Source: Halomonas ventosae
Lineage (GTDB): Bacteria > Pseudomonadota > Gammaproteobacteria > Pseudomonadales > Halomonadaceae
Assembly (NCBI RefSeq): GCF_004361885.1
Contig: NZ_SNWH01000001.1
Coordinates: 123,874-187,873 of the forward strand
DNA: 64,000 nt
Reading direction: 5' to 3'
In this document: one piece after another, positions 23,390 to 30,736 of the stretch
Position numbering within the stretch: position 1 is the stretch's first letter
Layout of the letters: each line of letters begins with the position of its first letter
The notes under the pieces: model-generated
Databases searched by the model: none
Told to the model about the DNA's origin: nothing
The model's input: only the letters and a program-made list of their open reading frames with translations
Program-made: the position numbers and the translations under genes

Positions 23390-23968
23390 ATGACCATGAA
23401 CCGGGATACCAGAACCGCCCTGATGGATCTTGCCGAACACAGCGTCCGGTCACGGGGCTTTGACGGCTTCAGCTATGCGGACCTGGCTGAGGCCGTCGGC
23501 ATTCGAAAGGCCTCCATCCACTATCATTTTCCCACCAAGGCGAATCTCTCCGAAGCCTTGATCGAGCGCTATCAGACCCACCTGCAGCAGGGCCTGGCCG
23601 GGATAGAAACAACCCATTCCAGCGCCGGCGCACGCCTTGAGGCGCTGATTGCCCTGTATCGCTCGGCGCTGCATGATGGCCGGACCGTGTGCCTGTGTGT
23701 TGCCTTTTCCATCTGCCGCGAGAGCCTGTCCGATGCGGTTATCGCCAAAGTCGGTGCCGTTCGCGTCATGGTACTGCAATGGCTCACGGCTATGTTCGAG
23801 CTGGGGCAAAGGGACGGATCAATCGCGGCCATCCAGGATCCGACCGATGAGGCGCACGCCACCCTGGCTACCCTGGAAGGCGCCCACCTGGCAGCGCGCA
23901 CCGAAGAAGATTCAGCCGTGTTCGATGCCGCCACGCGCCTCCTGAGCGCCCGCTGCCATGCATGTTGA
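23390..23968 (+). CDS. TetR family transcriptional regulator
   Basis: The 192-residue regulator has the TetR helix-turn-helix near residues 28-50 (FSYADLAEAVGIRKASIHYHF). Its ligand domain holds a cysteine pair in TVCLCVAFSICRES, of the kind used as a redox or electrophile sensor in NemR-like proteins; that use is inference. Start ATGs at 23390 and 23396 are both possible, with ACAGG upstream. Its target is likely the neighbouring GST-cupin operon, possibly through the inverted repeat at 21843. Confidence 0.9.
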   Translation: MTMNRDTRTALMDLAEHSVRSRGFDGFSYADLAEAVGIRKASIHYHFPTKANLSEALIERYQTHLQQGLAGIETTHSSAGARLEALIALYRSALHDGRTVCLCVAFSICRESLSDAVIAKVGAVRVMVLQWLTAMFELGQRDGSIAAIQDPTDEAHATLATLEGAHLAARTEEDSAVFDAATRLLSARCHAC

Positions 23969-24088
23969 TCTTGTTTGCTTGATTAAACTGAGGGGCAAAC
24001 TGGAATCTGCATCCGAGCAGCTCCATTGCGTGACCGTAATAAGCTAACCGCGTCGCGCGATACCCTCGACACCCGACAGCATTGACCT

Positions 24089-24133
24089 TTGCATGAATTG
24101 TATGGCTAGCGATATAGTTGCATGCGATATAAT
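24089..24133 (+). promoter_or_regulatory. Promoter and probable OhrR operator of ohr
   Basis: TTGCAT (24089-24094), an 18-base spacer and TATAGT (24113-24118) make a plausible promoter. GCGATATA occurs twice, at 24109-24116 and 24124-24131, over and just after the -10. This AT-rich repeat is a reasonable OhrR binding site since OhrR is encoded two genes on, but it does not match one published operator. Confidence 0.4.
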
Positions 24134-24147
24134 CAAGGAGATAAAAC

Positions 24148-24573
24148 ATGAGCACACTCTACTCAACCACTGTTAACGCCATCGGCGGTCGCAACGGCAC
24201 GGTAAAAAGCACCGACGGGCTTCTCGACCTCAAGCTCGCGATGCCCGGCAGCCTTGGTGGCCAGGGCGACGCGACCAATCCTGAACAACTTTTTGCGGCC
24301 GGTTATGCTGCCTGCTTCGGCAATGCAGTGATCCATGTCACTCGCAACCAGGAGCACAAGCTTCAGGATCGTGATGTCGAAGTGGCCGCCACCGTCGGCC
24401 TGGAGCCGAATGGCAGCGGCGGTTTTGCGTTGACCGTCGCGCTTGATGTCACGCTGGCCGGCGTTGACCAGGCGGCAGCCGAGAAGATCGTTGCCCAGGC
24501 CCATGAGGTCTGCCCCTATTCCAATGCCACCCGCGGCAATATCGATGTTGCGCTGAGTGCAAAGACGCGATGA
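24148..24573 (+). CDS. ohr: Organic hydroperoxide reductase Ohr
   Basis: Ohr is a thiol peroxidase that reduces organic and fatty-acid hydroperoxides using lipoylated proteins as electron donors. The 141-residue length is typical. The peroxidatic cysteine is Cys56 in GYAACFGNA and the resolving cysteine is Cys122 in EVCPYSNATRGN. AAGGAG lies seven bases upstream. It overlaps the next gene, ohrR, by four bases, making a self-regulated pair. Confidence 0.96.
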   Translation: MSTLYSTTVNAIGGRNGTVKSTDGLLDLKLAMPGSLGGQGDATNPEQLFAAGYAACFGNAVIHVTRNQEHKLQDRDVEVAATVGLEPNGSGGFALTVALDVTLAGVDQAAAEKIVAQAHEVCPYSNATRGNIDVALSAKTR

Positions 24574-25037
24574 CGGGTAGGGCGCACAGAGACGGTGCCA
24601 GCGAGTGGCTCCGTCTCGACCGTCAGGTCTGCTTTCCCCTCTACGCGGCGACCAACCTGATGCAGCGCCTGTATCGCCCGCTACTGGCGCCGCTGGGGCT
24701 GACCTATTCGCAATATCTGGTATTGCTGGTGCTATGGGAGCGCGGCCGTACCCACGTCGGCGAATTGCGCGATTGCCTCTACCTTGATGCTGGCACCATC
24801 ACCCCCCTGCTCAAGCGCATGGAGCAAGGTGGCCTGGTGACCCGCAGGCGAGACAGTAAGGACGAGCGTCGTGTGATCATCGCACTCACCCCGCACGGCA
24901 CTGCGTTACGGGAGCAGGCCTGGCGGATTCCCGAAGCGCTTGCGGCCCGGATCGGCTTTGACGCCGCAGAGGGAGCACAGCTTCATGATGTCACCACCTC
25001 GCTGGTAGAGAGGCTGCAAGTGCTGGTCAAACAGTGA
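24570..25037 (+). CDS. ohrR: MarR family organic hydroperoxide sensor OhrR
   Basis: OhrR represses ohr until its reactive cysteine is oxidised. The 155-residue protein has the sensing Cys21 in DRQVCFPLYAATN, aligned with Cys22 of Xanthomonas OhrR, and the winged-helix recognition region (DAGTITPLLKRMEQGGLVTRRR). A second cysteine, Cys69, is in the helix before the recognition helix. The usual C-terminal resolving cysteine of two-Cys OhrR is not seen, so it may act as a one-Cys type. Confidence 0.94.
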   Translation: MTGRAHRDGASEWLRLDRQVCFPLYAATNLMQRLYRPLLAPLGLTYSQYLVLLVLWERGRTHVGELRDCLYLDAGTITPLLKRMEQGGLVTRRRDSKDERRVIIALTPHGTALREQAWRIPEALAARIGFDAAEGAQLHDVTTSLVERLQVLVKQ

Positions 25038-25085
25038 GGTTCGCAGCACGCTTTCAATATAATTCACTTCACGAGGAGGCGAAAT

Positions 25086-26174
25086 ATGGCAACTAACAAC
25101 CTACCGCGGTTCCATGAAGACAACCGTCTACGCTACAAGGCGCTGGGGGACTCGGGCCTGTTCGTATCCGAGCTCTGCCTGGGGACCATGACCTTCGGCG
25201 GCGGCGATGAGGGGATCTGGGGCCTGATCGGCAATCTGCAGCAGGAGCAGGCCGACGAGCTGATGAAGATCGCCCTGGAGGCGGGCATCAACTTTATCGA
25301 TACCGCGAACGTCTATGGCTTCGGTGCCAGTGAACGCATCGTCGGCCAGTCACTGAAGAACCTCGGCGTTCCCCGCGAGGATGTGGTGCTGGCCACCAAG
25401 GTGCTTGGCCCCATGGGGGATGGCCCCAATGCCCGTGGTGCTTCCCGCGGCCACATCATGAGTGAATGCAAGGCGAGCCTGGCGCGCCTGCAGACGGACT
25501 ATATCGACCTGTACCAGATCCATGGTTTTGACCCGGCTACACCGATCGAGGAAACCCTGGAGGCACTGAACACCCTGGTGCAGCAGGGCCATGTGCGGTA
25601 TGTGGGTCTGTCCAACTGGGCCGCCTGGCAGGTAATGAAAGCCATCGGCATCACCCGGGCCCGCAATCTGTGCCCGATCACCTCCCTGCAGGCCTACTAC
25701 ACCCTGGTGGGTCGCGACCTGGAGCGGGACATTGTGCCGATGCTGGCATCCGAGAAGGTCGGGCTGATGGTGTGGAGCCCGCTGGCAGGGGGCTACCTGT
25801 CGGGCAAATACGAAGGGCCGGACGTTTCCGAGGAAAACCGCCGCGCCCAGTTTGACTTCCCGCCTGTCAACCGCGAACGGGGCAGCGAGGTTATCAGGGT
25901 CATGCGGGAGATTGCCGATGGCAAGCAGGTCGACGGCGAGCCGGTCAGCGTGGCCCAGATCGCCCTGGCCTGGCTGCTACACCAGAAACCTGTGACCAGC
26001 ATTATTGTGGGTGCCAAACGGCCCGACCAGCTCAAGGCCAATATCCGGGCGACCGGAGTACGCCTGTCGGATGACGAGCTGGCCGCCCTGGATGAGGTCA
26101 GCCGCCTGCCGGAGGAGTATCCGGGCTGGATGCTGGAGCGGCAAGGGGAGTATCGGGCGCACGCGAAAGAGTGA
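25086..26174 (+). CDS. Aldo/keto reductase
   Basis: A 362-residue NADPH-dependent TIM-barrel oxidoreductase. The catalytic tetrad is visible: Asp and Tyr in NFIDTANVYGFGASE, Lys in LATKVLGPMG, and His in YQIHGFDPATP. The C-terminal cofactor-binding stretch is SIIVGAKRPDQLKANI. Its layout resembles YajO/Tas-type reductases that act on reactive aldehydes or ketones, consistent with the detoxification neighbours. GAGGAGG precedes the ATG closely. It begins 49 bases after ohrR and may be co-transcribed. Confidence 0.92.
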   Translation: MATNNLPRFHEDNRLRYKALGDSGLFVSELCLGTMTFGGGDEGIWGLIGNLQQEQADELMKIALEAGINFIDTANVYGFGASERIVGQSLKNLGVPREDVVLATKVLGPMGDGPNARGASRGHIMSECKASLARLQTDYIDLYQIHGFDPATPIEETLEALNTLVQQGHVRYVGLSNWAAWQVMKAIGITRARNLCPITSLQAYYTLVGRDLERDIVPMLASEKVGLMVWSPLAGGYLSGKYEGPDVSEENRRAQFDFPPVNRERGSEVIRVMREIADGKQVDGEPVSVAQIALAWLLHQKPVTSIIVGAKRPDQLKANIRATGVRLSDDELAALDEVSRLPEEYPGWMLERQGEYRAHAKE

Positions 26175-26295
26175 GCACTGGCACCGCGCCGGCATCAGGA
26201 CTTGTCCTCTGATTGTCGAAAAGGAGATCTTCTATAAACGGGCAGATCAAGGGCCTGACGGCCATCGATCCGCCCAACCACCGAAGGAGGTAGAC

Positions 26296-27201
26296 ATGTC
26301 ATCCCTTGACACCCAGTTCCTTTCCCTGACGGAACATCACGGCCGATACGAGGCCACCAATCCGGCTGCAGCGCTGAAAGATAGCGCGTCGGGCAAGGTG
26401 ATCTTCATTACCGGCGGATCACGGGGAATCGGCCAGGCCACGGCTGTCGCCTTCGCCGAGGCGGGCGCAAGGGCGGTCTATCTGACCGCGCGCTCAGAGC
26501 CGGCACTCGAGGAGACACGGGAGCTGATCCGACAGGCAAACCCGAATACCCAGTGCGCCTACTCGACGTGCGATGTCACCCGCCCGGAGCAGGTCGAAGC
26601 TGCCGTTGCCGATTGCGTGAAAACATTCGGCGGCATCGACGTGGCCGATGCCAACGCCGGCCACCTTGCGCATTGGGCGAAGATCGGTGAGTCCGACCCC
26701 GATCACTGGTGGCACACCTGGGAAGTCAACGTAAGAGGGGCCTATCACGTCATACGTTTCTGCATCCCGCATCTTATCGAGTCTGCGAAAAAGTGGGCCG
26801 CCGAAGGATCAAGTGGCGGTCATCTGATCCTGCTGTCGTCGGTTGGCGCGCAGATGCTGTCCCCGACGGGATCCGATTACCAGACATCCAAGCACGCGAT
26901 CAACCGTCTGTGTGAATTCGTCACCGTGGATCATGGTCAGGACGGCATTAAATGCTTCGCCATCCATCCCGGCGGAGTGGCCACCGAACTCGGGCAGAAC
27001 ATGCCAGAGGAGATGCACGCCTATCTCACCGATAGCCCCGAGCTGGCGGCCGGTTTTATTGTCTGGCTGGCCTCCGGCAACGCAGATTGGGCCACGGGGC
27101 GCTATCTCAGCGCCAACTGGGATGTCGGCGAACTCGTCTCGCTCAAGGATGAGGTGCTGCACGACGATTTATTGGTGAATCGTTTGCGCGCCAGGCTGTG
27201 A
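26296..27201 (+). CDS. Short-chain dehydrogenase/reductase
   Basis: A 301-residue SDR with the NAD(P)-binding TGGSRGIGQ motif near residue 39, the NAG motif in ANAGHLAHW, catalytic Ser in LLSSVGAQM and the YxxxK site in DYQTSKHAINR. The ATG at 26296 has a perfect AAGGAGG six bases upstream, so a long upstream extension is rejected. The C-terminal region (about 255-301) lacks a known specificity motif. It follows the aldo/keto reductase by 121 bases. Confidence 0.92.
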   Translation: MSSLDTQFLSLTEHHGRYEATNPAAALKDSASGKVIFITGGSRGIGQATAVAFAEAGARAVYLTARSEPALEETRELIRQANPNTQCAYSTCDVTRPEQVEAAVADCVKTFGGIDVADANAGHLAHWAKIGESDPDHWWHTWEVNVRGAYHVIRFCIPHLIESAKKWAAEGSSGGHLILLSSVGAQMLSPTGSDYQTSKHAINRLCEFVTVDHGQDGIKCFAIHPGGVATELGQNMPEEMHAYLTDSPELAAGFIVWLASGNADWATGRYLSANWDVGELVSLKDEVLHDDLLVNRLRARL

Positions 27202-27431
27202 AAAGTCATTTTTGACGTTAGTTTGCTGAGATTGGCCGGCGTGGTGCTAATCTGCTCGTCGTAGCAGTGAATGGTCTACAACGCCGGGCAACATCAGGCG
27301 GTGGGACGTAAGGCGGCAGATACAATCCCTACAGCATTGATATGCATCAAGCGTGATGGGCACGACTTGGCTAGGATAAAGGCAATTCACTATCCGCCCA
27401 TCTCGGGGCATCAAGGGGAGGAGGAGCCGCA

Positions 27432-27896
27432 ATGCGCTTTCATCAGGTCAAGGAGCTGGTCGCCTGGGCGGCCGATTACCATCGTGGGCTCGCCGAACAG
27501 TATGACCAGCTGGCCGCCACTGACGTCAACGACCGGGTGCGCATGGCATTGGAGTACCTGGCCGAACATGAACGCAAGATGCAGCGCGAGCTAACCAGCT
27601 ACCTCGAAGAGGAGAGCAAGCATCGCAACGTCCTTGAGACCTGGTTCGACGATCCTGCCGACTTTCCCCATGCGCCCACCCTCGAGCGCCTCACCCACAA
27701 CATATCCTGCGATAGCGTACAGGATGTGCTCTCCACCGCGTTGACCATGCACAGGACGCTGCAGGATCTTTACGCGCATCGTGTCGAATTGGCCTCTGCA
27801 CAGGCTGAGCGGGAATTCTTCGCTTCACTTTCCAGCGGGCACGAGGCCGAGGTTCGACGCTTGGTGCGTGACATGCAACGACTCGAGGACTATTGA
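27432..27896 (+). CDS. Ferritin-like (rubrerythrin-type) helical protein, unknown function
   Basis: The 154-residue protein is almost entirely helical. Two ExxH-like helices (EYLAEHERKMQREL about 40-53; FFASLSSGHEAEVRRL about 128-143) have the spacing expected of a ferritin-like four-helix bundle and could bind a metal. It has no rubredoxin domain. GGGGAGGAGGAGC precedes the ATG. The family was not identified with certainty. The 230 bases before it contain no other gene but include AT-rich stretches that could hold its promoter. Confidence 0.6.
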   Translation: MRFHQVKELVAWAADYHRGLAEQYDQLAATDVNDRVRMALEYLAEHERKMQRELTSYLEEESKHRNVLETWFDDPADFPHAPTLERLTHNISCDSVQDVLSTALTMHRTLQDLYAHRVELASAQAEREFFASLSSGHEAEVRRLVRDMQRLEDY

Positions 27897-27924
27897 GGAC
27901 AAGGCGATAACCCAGCGGATCTAG

Positions 27925-28260
27925 ACGGCAAGGCATCGCTTCCTGCCTCGCCGCGCGGCGTTGCTTGCCGACGAGCCACCGGGGGGCGATGACGATGCCA
28001 TAATGGCCCACGTGCTGCTTGAGGAGGCTATCTTGGCGCGGGCCAGCGATATCCATCTCGATCCCTCGCAAGATCGCTGTCGCCTGCGTTTGCGCATCGA
28101 AGGTCGTCTTGTCGATGTTCTCGAACTCACTGACGGCCTTACGCTGGCCAGCCAGTTCACGGTACTCGCTGGGCTTGATCCGCTGCCCTCGCATGTTACT
28201 TACGTTCGATCGCCCTGGACCATGCCCCTCACAGTCGGGGATCAATCCGGTATAACATAG
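27925..28260 (+). pseudogene. Fragment of a type II secretion/type IV pilus ATPase (GspE/PilB-like)
   Basis: An open frame of about 111 codons without a good start encodes LLEEAILARASDIHLDP followed by a RLRIEGRLVDVLEL strand, the start of the GspE/PilB N2 domain (typically ASDIHLEP...RYRIDG). The sequence stops resembling the family after QFTVLAGLDPL, and no Walker A, Asp box or Walker B follow, so the remaining 300 or more residues are absent. It is most simply a decayed remnant or a translocated fragment. A short standalone protein starting at the TTG at 27961 or the ATG at 28003 is possible but less likely. Confidence 0.6.
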
Positions 28261-28308
28261 AGTCGCTACGAAGCCTTTCATTTCCCGCATGAGCCAGAGA
28301 CGTCATCG

Positions 28309-28920
28309 ATGAAGCCCCTTTCCCGTCGCCGCTTCGGCTTGCTGGCGCTGAGCTCGCCCTTGCTGCTGCTGGCTACTCCCGCCTCTGCCAGCCAGATGGA
28401 CAGCCTGCTGGCCCGTGCCATCGTTCCTCGGCATGACAGCGAACGGTGGGTGCTGGTTGAAGACCAGGAGTCGTCACTGAGCCTCTATCGTGGCAAGCGG
28501 CGTGTCGAGCGCTTCGCACCCGTCTCGCTGGGCCGCGGTGGGGCCAAGCCGCAGCGCCAACGGGGCGACCGTGCCACGCCGCTCGGCGAGTTCCGGGTCA
28601 ACCGTTTCAACCGGCACAGCAAGTTTCATATCTTCATCGGGCTCGACTACCCCACGCCCACCCATGCGCGCATGGCCCTGGAGGCCGGGGTGTACAGTCA
28701 ACAGGACTTTGACGACTACTTCTCCTACTATCGTCGCCACGGCTATCCACCCCAGGATACGGTGCTCGGTGGCTTCATCGGGATCCACGGGGTCGGCGAG
28801 GGGGATCCTGAGATTCACCAGCGGTTTCACTGGACCAATGGTTGCGTGGCTGTGACCAACGCCCAGATCGAACGACTGTCGTCGTTGATCGACATTGGCA
28901 CGCGTGTCGTGATCCGCTAA
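28309..28920 (+). CDS. L,D-transpeptidase family protein (YkuD domain)
   Basis: The 203-residue protein has a Tat-like or Sec signal peptide (RRRFGLLALSSPLLLL, cleavage near ATPASAS) and a YkuD catalytic domain. The active-site motif has His in GIHGVGEG and Cys179 in HWTNGCVAVTN. Such enzymes form 3-3 peptidoglycan crosslinks, attach Lpp, or hydrolyse that link. It lies directly upstream of an lpp gene and on the same strand, so attachment or release of Lpp is the natural guess. Confidence 0.9.
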   Translation: MKPLSRRRFGLLALSSPLLLLATPASASQMDSLLARAIVPRHDSERWVLVEDQESSLSLYRGKRRVERFAPVSLGRGGAKPQRQRGDRATPLGEFRVNRFNRHSKFHIFIGLDYPTPTHARMALEAGVYSQQDFDDYFSYYRRHGYPPQDTVLGGFIGIHGVGEGDPEIHQRFHWTNGCVAVTNAQIERLSSLIDIGTRVVIR

Positions 28921-29097
28921 GCTTTACATTCGCAAGGGACGTTCTAAGCTGTGGACAGTCGCCGCTGCTTATCACTAAACGGCGTTTGACTCCTGTGCTT
29001 CGCAGCAGAAGTCGCTGCAAGAAGGCCTGCTTTTGCAGGAAGCCTGATTCTCAGGCAACACCAACGCAGTACCCAAGGAAGACTCAAGGAGAACACC

Positions 29098-29361
29098 ATG
29101 ACTCTGAAGACTACCCTGAAGCTGACCGCCGCTGCCGCTTCGCTGGCCATTCTGGCCGGTTGTGCCTCCAACAGCGCTCTGGAAGACGTTCGCATGACTG
29201 CCGAGTCAGCCCAAGCTGATGCAGCAGAGGCACGCAGCATCGCTAACCAGGCGCAGAACACTGCCAACAAGGCTCAGCGCGACGCTCAGGCGGCCCTGCA
29301 GATGTCCCAGCAGAACCGCGACGAAATGAACCGCATGTTCGAGCGTTCCATGCGTAAGTGA
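29098..29361 (+). CDS. lpp: Major outer membrane lipoprotein (Lpp/OprI type)
   Basis: The 87-residue lipoprotein has a signal ending LAILAGC (lipidated Cys22), then an alanine-rich heptad coiled coil (SAQADAAEARSIANQAQ) that trimerises in relatives. It ends RK, providing the C-terminal lysine that L,D-transpeptidases join to meso-diaminopimelate of peptidoglycan. AAGGAG lies upstream of the ATG. The 5' leader holds a CCTGC-TTTT-GCAGG hairpin around 29024-29037, a possible mRNA-stability element. A strong terminator follows. Confidence 0.95.
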   Translation: MTLKTTLKLTAAAASLAILAGCASNSALEDVRMTAESAQADAAEARSIANQAQNTANKAQRDAQAALQMSQQNRDEMNRMFERSMRK

Positions 29362-29403
29362 TTGTTCTCCACCGCCCTGCCGGGTGGTGGTTGAACCTTC
29401 AAG

Positions 29404-29437
29404 ACAGGGGCCTCGCCGGTAACGGCGAGGCCCCTGT
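29404..29437. terminator. Perfect 15-bp hairpin, bidirectional terminator between lpp and the second L,D-transpeptidase
   Basis: ACAGGGGCCTCGCCG and its exact complement enclose a GTAA loop. It sits 42 bases after the lpp stop and 46 bases after the convergent L,D-transpeptidase stop. There is no strong T-run on the plus side, so it may act mainly as an mRNA-stabilising stem. Confidence 0.75.
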
Positions 29438-29482
29438 CGTTGGTGGATGTTGTTATCTGCTGCGCAATCAGGCCTGCAGCGC

Positions 29483-30571
29483 TCAGCTTTCCTCAGACTG
29501 GTTCTCGCGGGAGTCGTTATCGGCCGCGATTAGCTCCAGCCGATCCCAGAGCGTCTCGGGCGCGGGCTCGGGGGCAGAAACGCCAAGGGCGACGGGGATG
29601 CCCCTTGGCACCTCTACCACCTCGCGCAGGCGAGCATAGTCCACCGGGTAATCGAGCCCGCTGGTCGCCTCGTCCACCTCATCCAGGGCCTCGGTGATGC
29701 GCTGGATGGTGGTGCCGTCTTCCTCGTCTAGGTAGGGGTAGGCCTGGACGTGCAGGGTGCCTTCCTCCCAGCCGAGCTTGAGCGTCTCATTGATCAGCGT
29801 GACCTGGGTGCCGACCGGCAGGCGCGGGAAGAGGGCTTCGATGTCTTCAGGCAGCATGCGGATGCAGCCATGGGTTACGCGCATACCGACACCCTCGGGT
29901 TTGTTGGTGCCATGGATCAGATAGCCGGGAATGCCCAAGCGCATTTTGCGGGTGCCCAGCGGATTGTCCGGCCCGGCTGGCACGACGTTCGGCAGGTAGC
30001 GACCCTCCTCGGCATGCTCCTGAATGATCGACTTTGGCGGGTACCAGGCCGGGTTCTTGACCTTCTCGGTGATGCGCGTGGTACCCAGGGGCGTGTTCCA
30101 GTCCATGCGCCCGACCGCGATGGGGTAGGTCTCGACGCGGGGCGTCTCGCCCTCCTCGGCAGGCGGGTAGTAGTAGAGGCGCATCTCCGCCACGTTGACC
30201 ACCACACCTTCACGGGGGCCCTCGGGGAGAATGAAGCGTCCGGGAATCACGATCTCGGTGCCCGGCAAGGGCGCCCAGATACTGATCCCCGGATTGGCGC
30301 GCACCATCTCCTGGTAGCCGATGCCATGCGCATGGCCAATATCAATCAGGGTGTCGCCGGATTCGGCGGTCACGGTATAGACCTCACCGACCAGATCCCC
30401 CTCTTCGGGCAGCGGGTAGTAGCCGCGGGGCCACGCCTCGTTGCTCGGGCTATCGCCAGTGACCTGATCGGTACTGGCCTGGAGGGGGGCGGCCAGGCCG
30501 GCACAAAGCCCCAGCGCCATGATGAATCGGGCGGCGTGCCCGAACGGGGAAACGTGCTTCATGAACGTCAT
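29483..30571 (-). CDS. L,D-transpeptidase with LysM-like domain (ErfK/YbiS/YcfS family)
   Basis: A periplasmic enzyme of about 362 residues that in E. coli homologues attaches Lpp to peptidoglycan. After a signal peptide (FIMALGLCAGLAAPLQA), a LysM-like segment (YTVTAESGDTLIDIGHAHG) precedes the YkuD domain, with EMRLYYYPPAEEG, the conserved IHGTNKPEGVG histidine and the catalytic Cys in THGCIRMLPED. The start is taken at 30571; an ATG at 30562 is equally possible. It is convergent with lpp across a shared terminator. Confidence 0.92.
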   Translation of the reverse strand: MTFMKHVSPFGHAARFIMALGLCAGLAAPLQASTDQVTGDSPSNEAWPRGYYPLPEEGDLVGEVYTVTAESGDTLIDIGHAHGIGYQEMVRANPGISIWAPLPGTEIVIPGRFILPEGPREGVVVNVAEMRLYYYPPAEEGETPRVETYPIAVGRMDWNTPLGTTRITEKVKNPAWYPPKSIIQEHAEEGRYLPNVVPAGPDNPLGTRKMRLGIPGYLIHGTNKPEGVGMRVTHGCIRMLPEDIEALFPRLPVGTQVTLINETLKLGWEEGTLHVQAYPYLDEEDGTTIQRITEALDEVDEATSGLDYPVDYARLREVVEVPRGIPVALGVSAPEPAPETLWDRLELIAADNDSRENQSEES

Positions 30572-30736
30572 GCTCTCGTGGTTGCCATTGGTCGGGGGGC
30601 TGCGATGGGTGCTTCCTGGGCGTCTTGACCCGATAGTATCGCCCAGGCATCGAGTCATCTGCCAGTTCCACTTGGTCAGGTTTGAGATTCGAGGTTCGAC
30701 GGGGCTGGCCCCTCGCTTTCTCGTTTCTCGAGCCTG

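Noticed and set aside
27691..28290. Minus-strand frame of 199 codons overlapping the ferritin-like gene and ATPase fragment
   Set aside because: No domain features, whereas the plus strand carries a recognisable ASDIHLDP motif.
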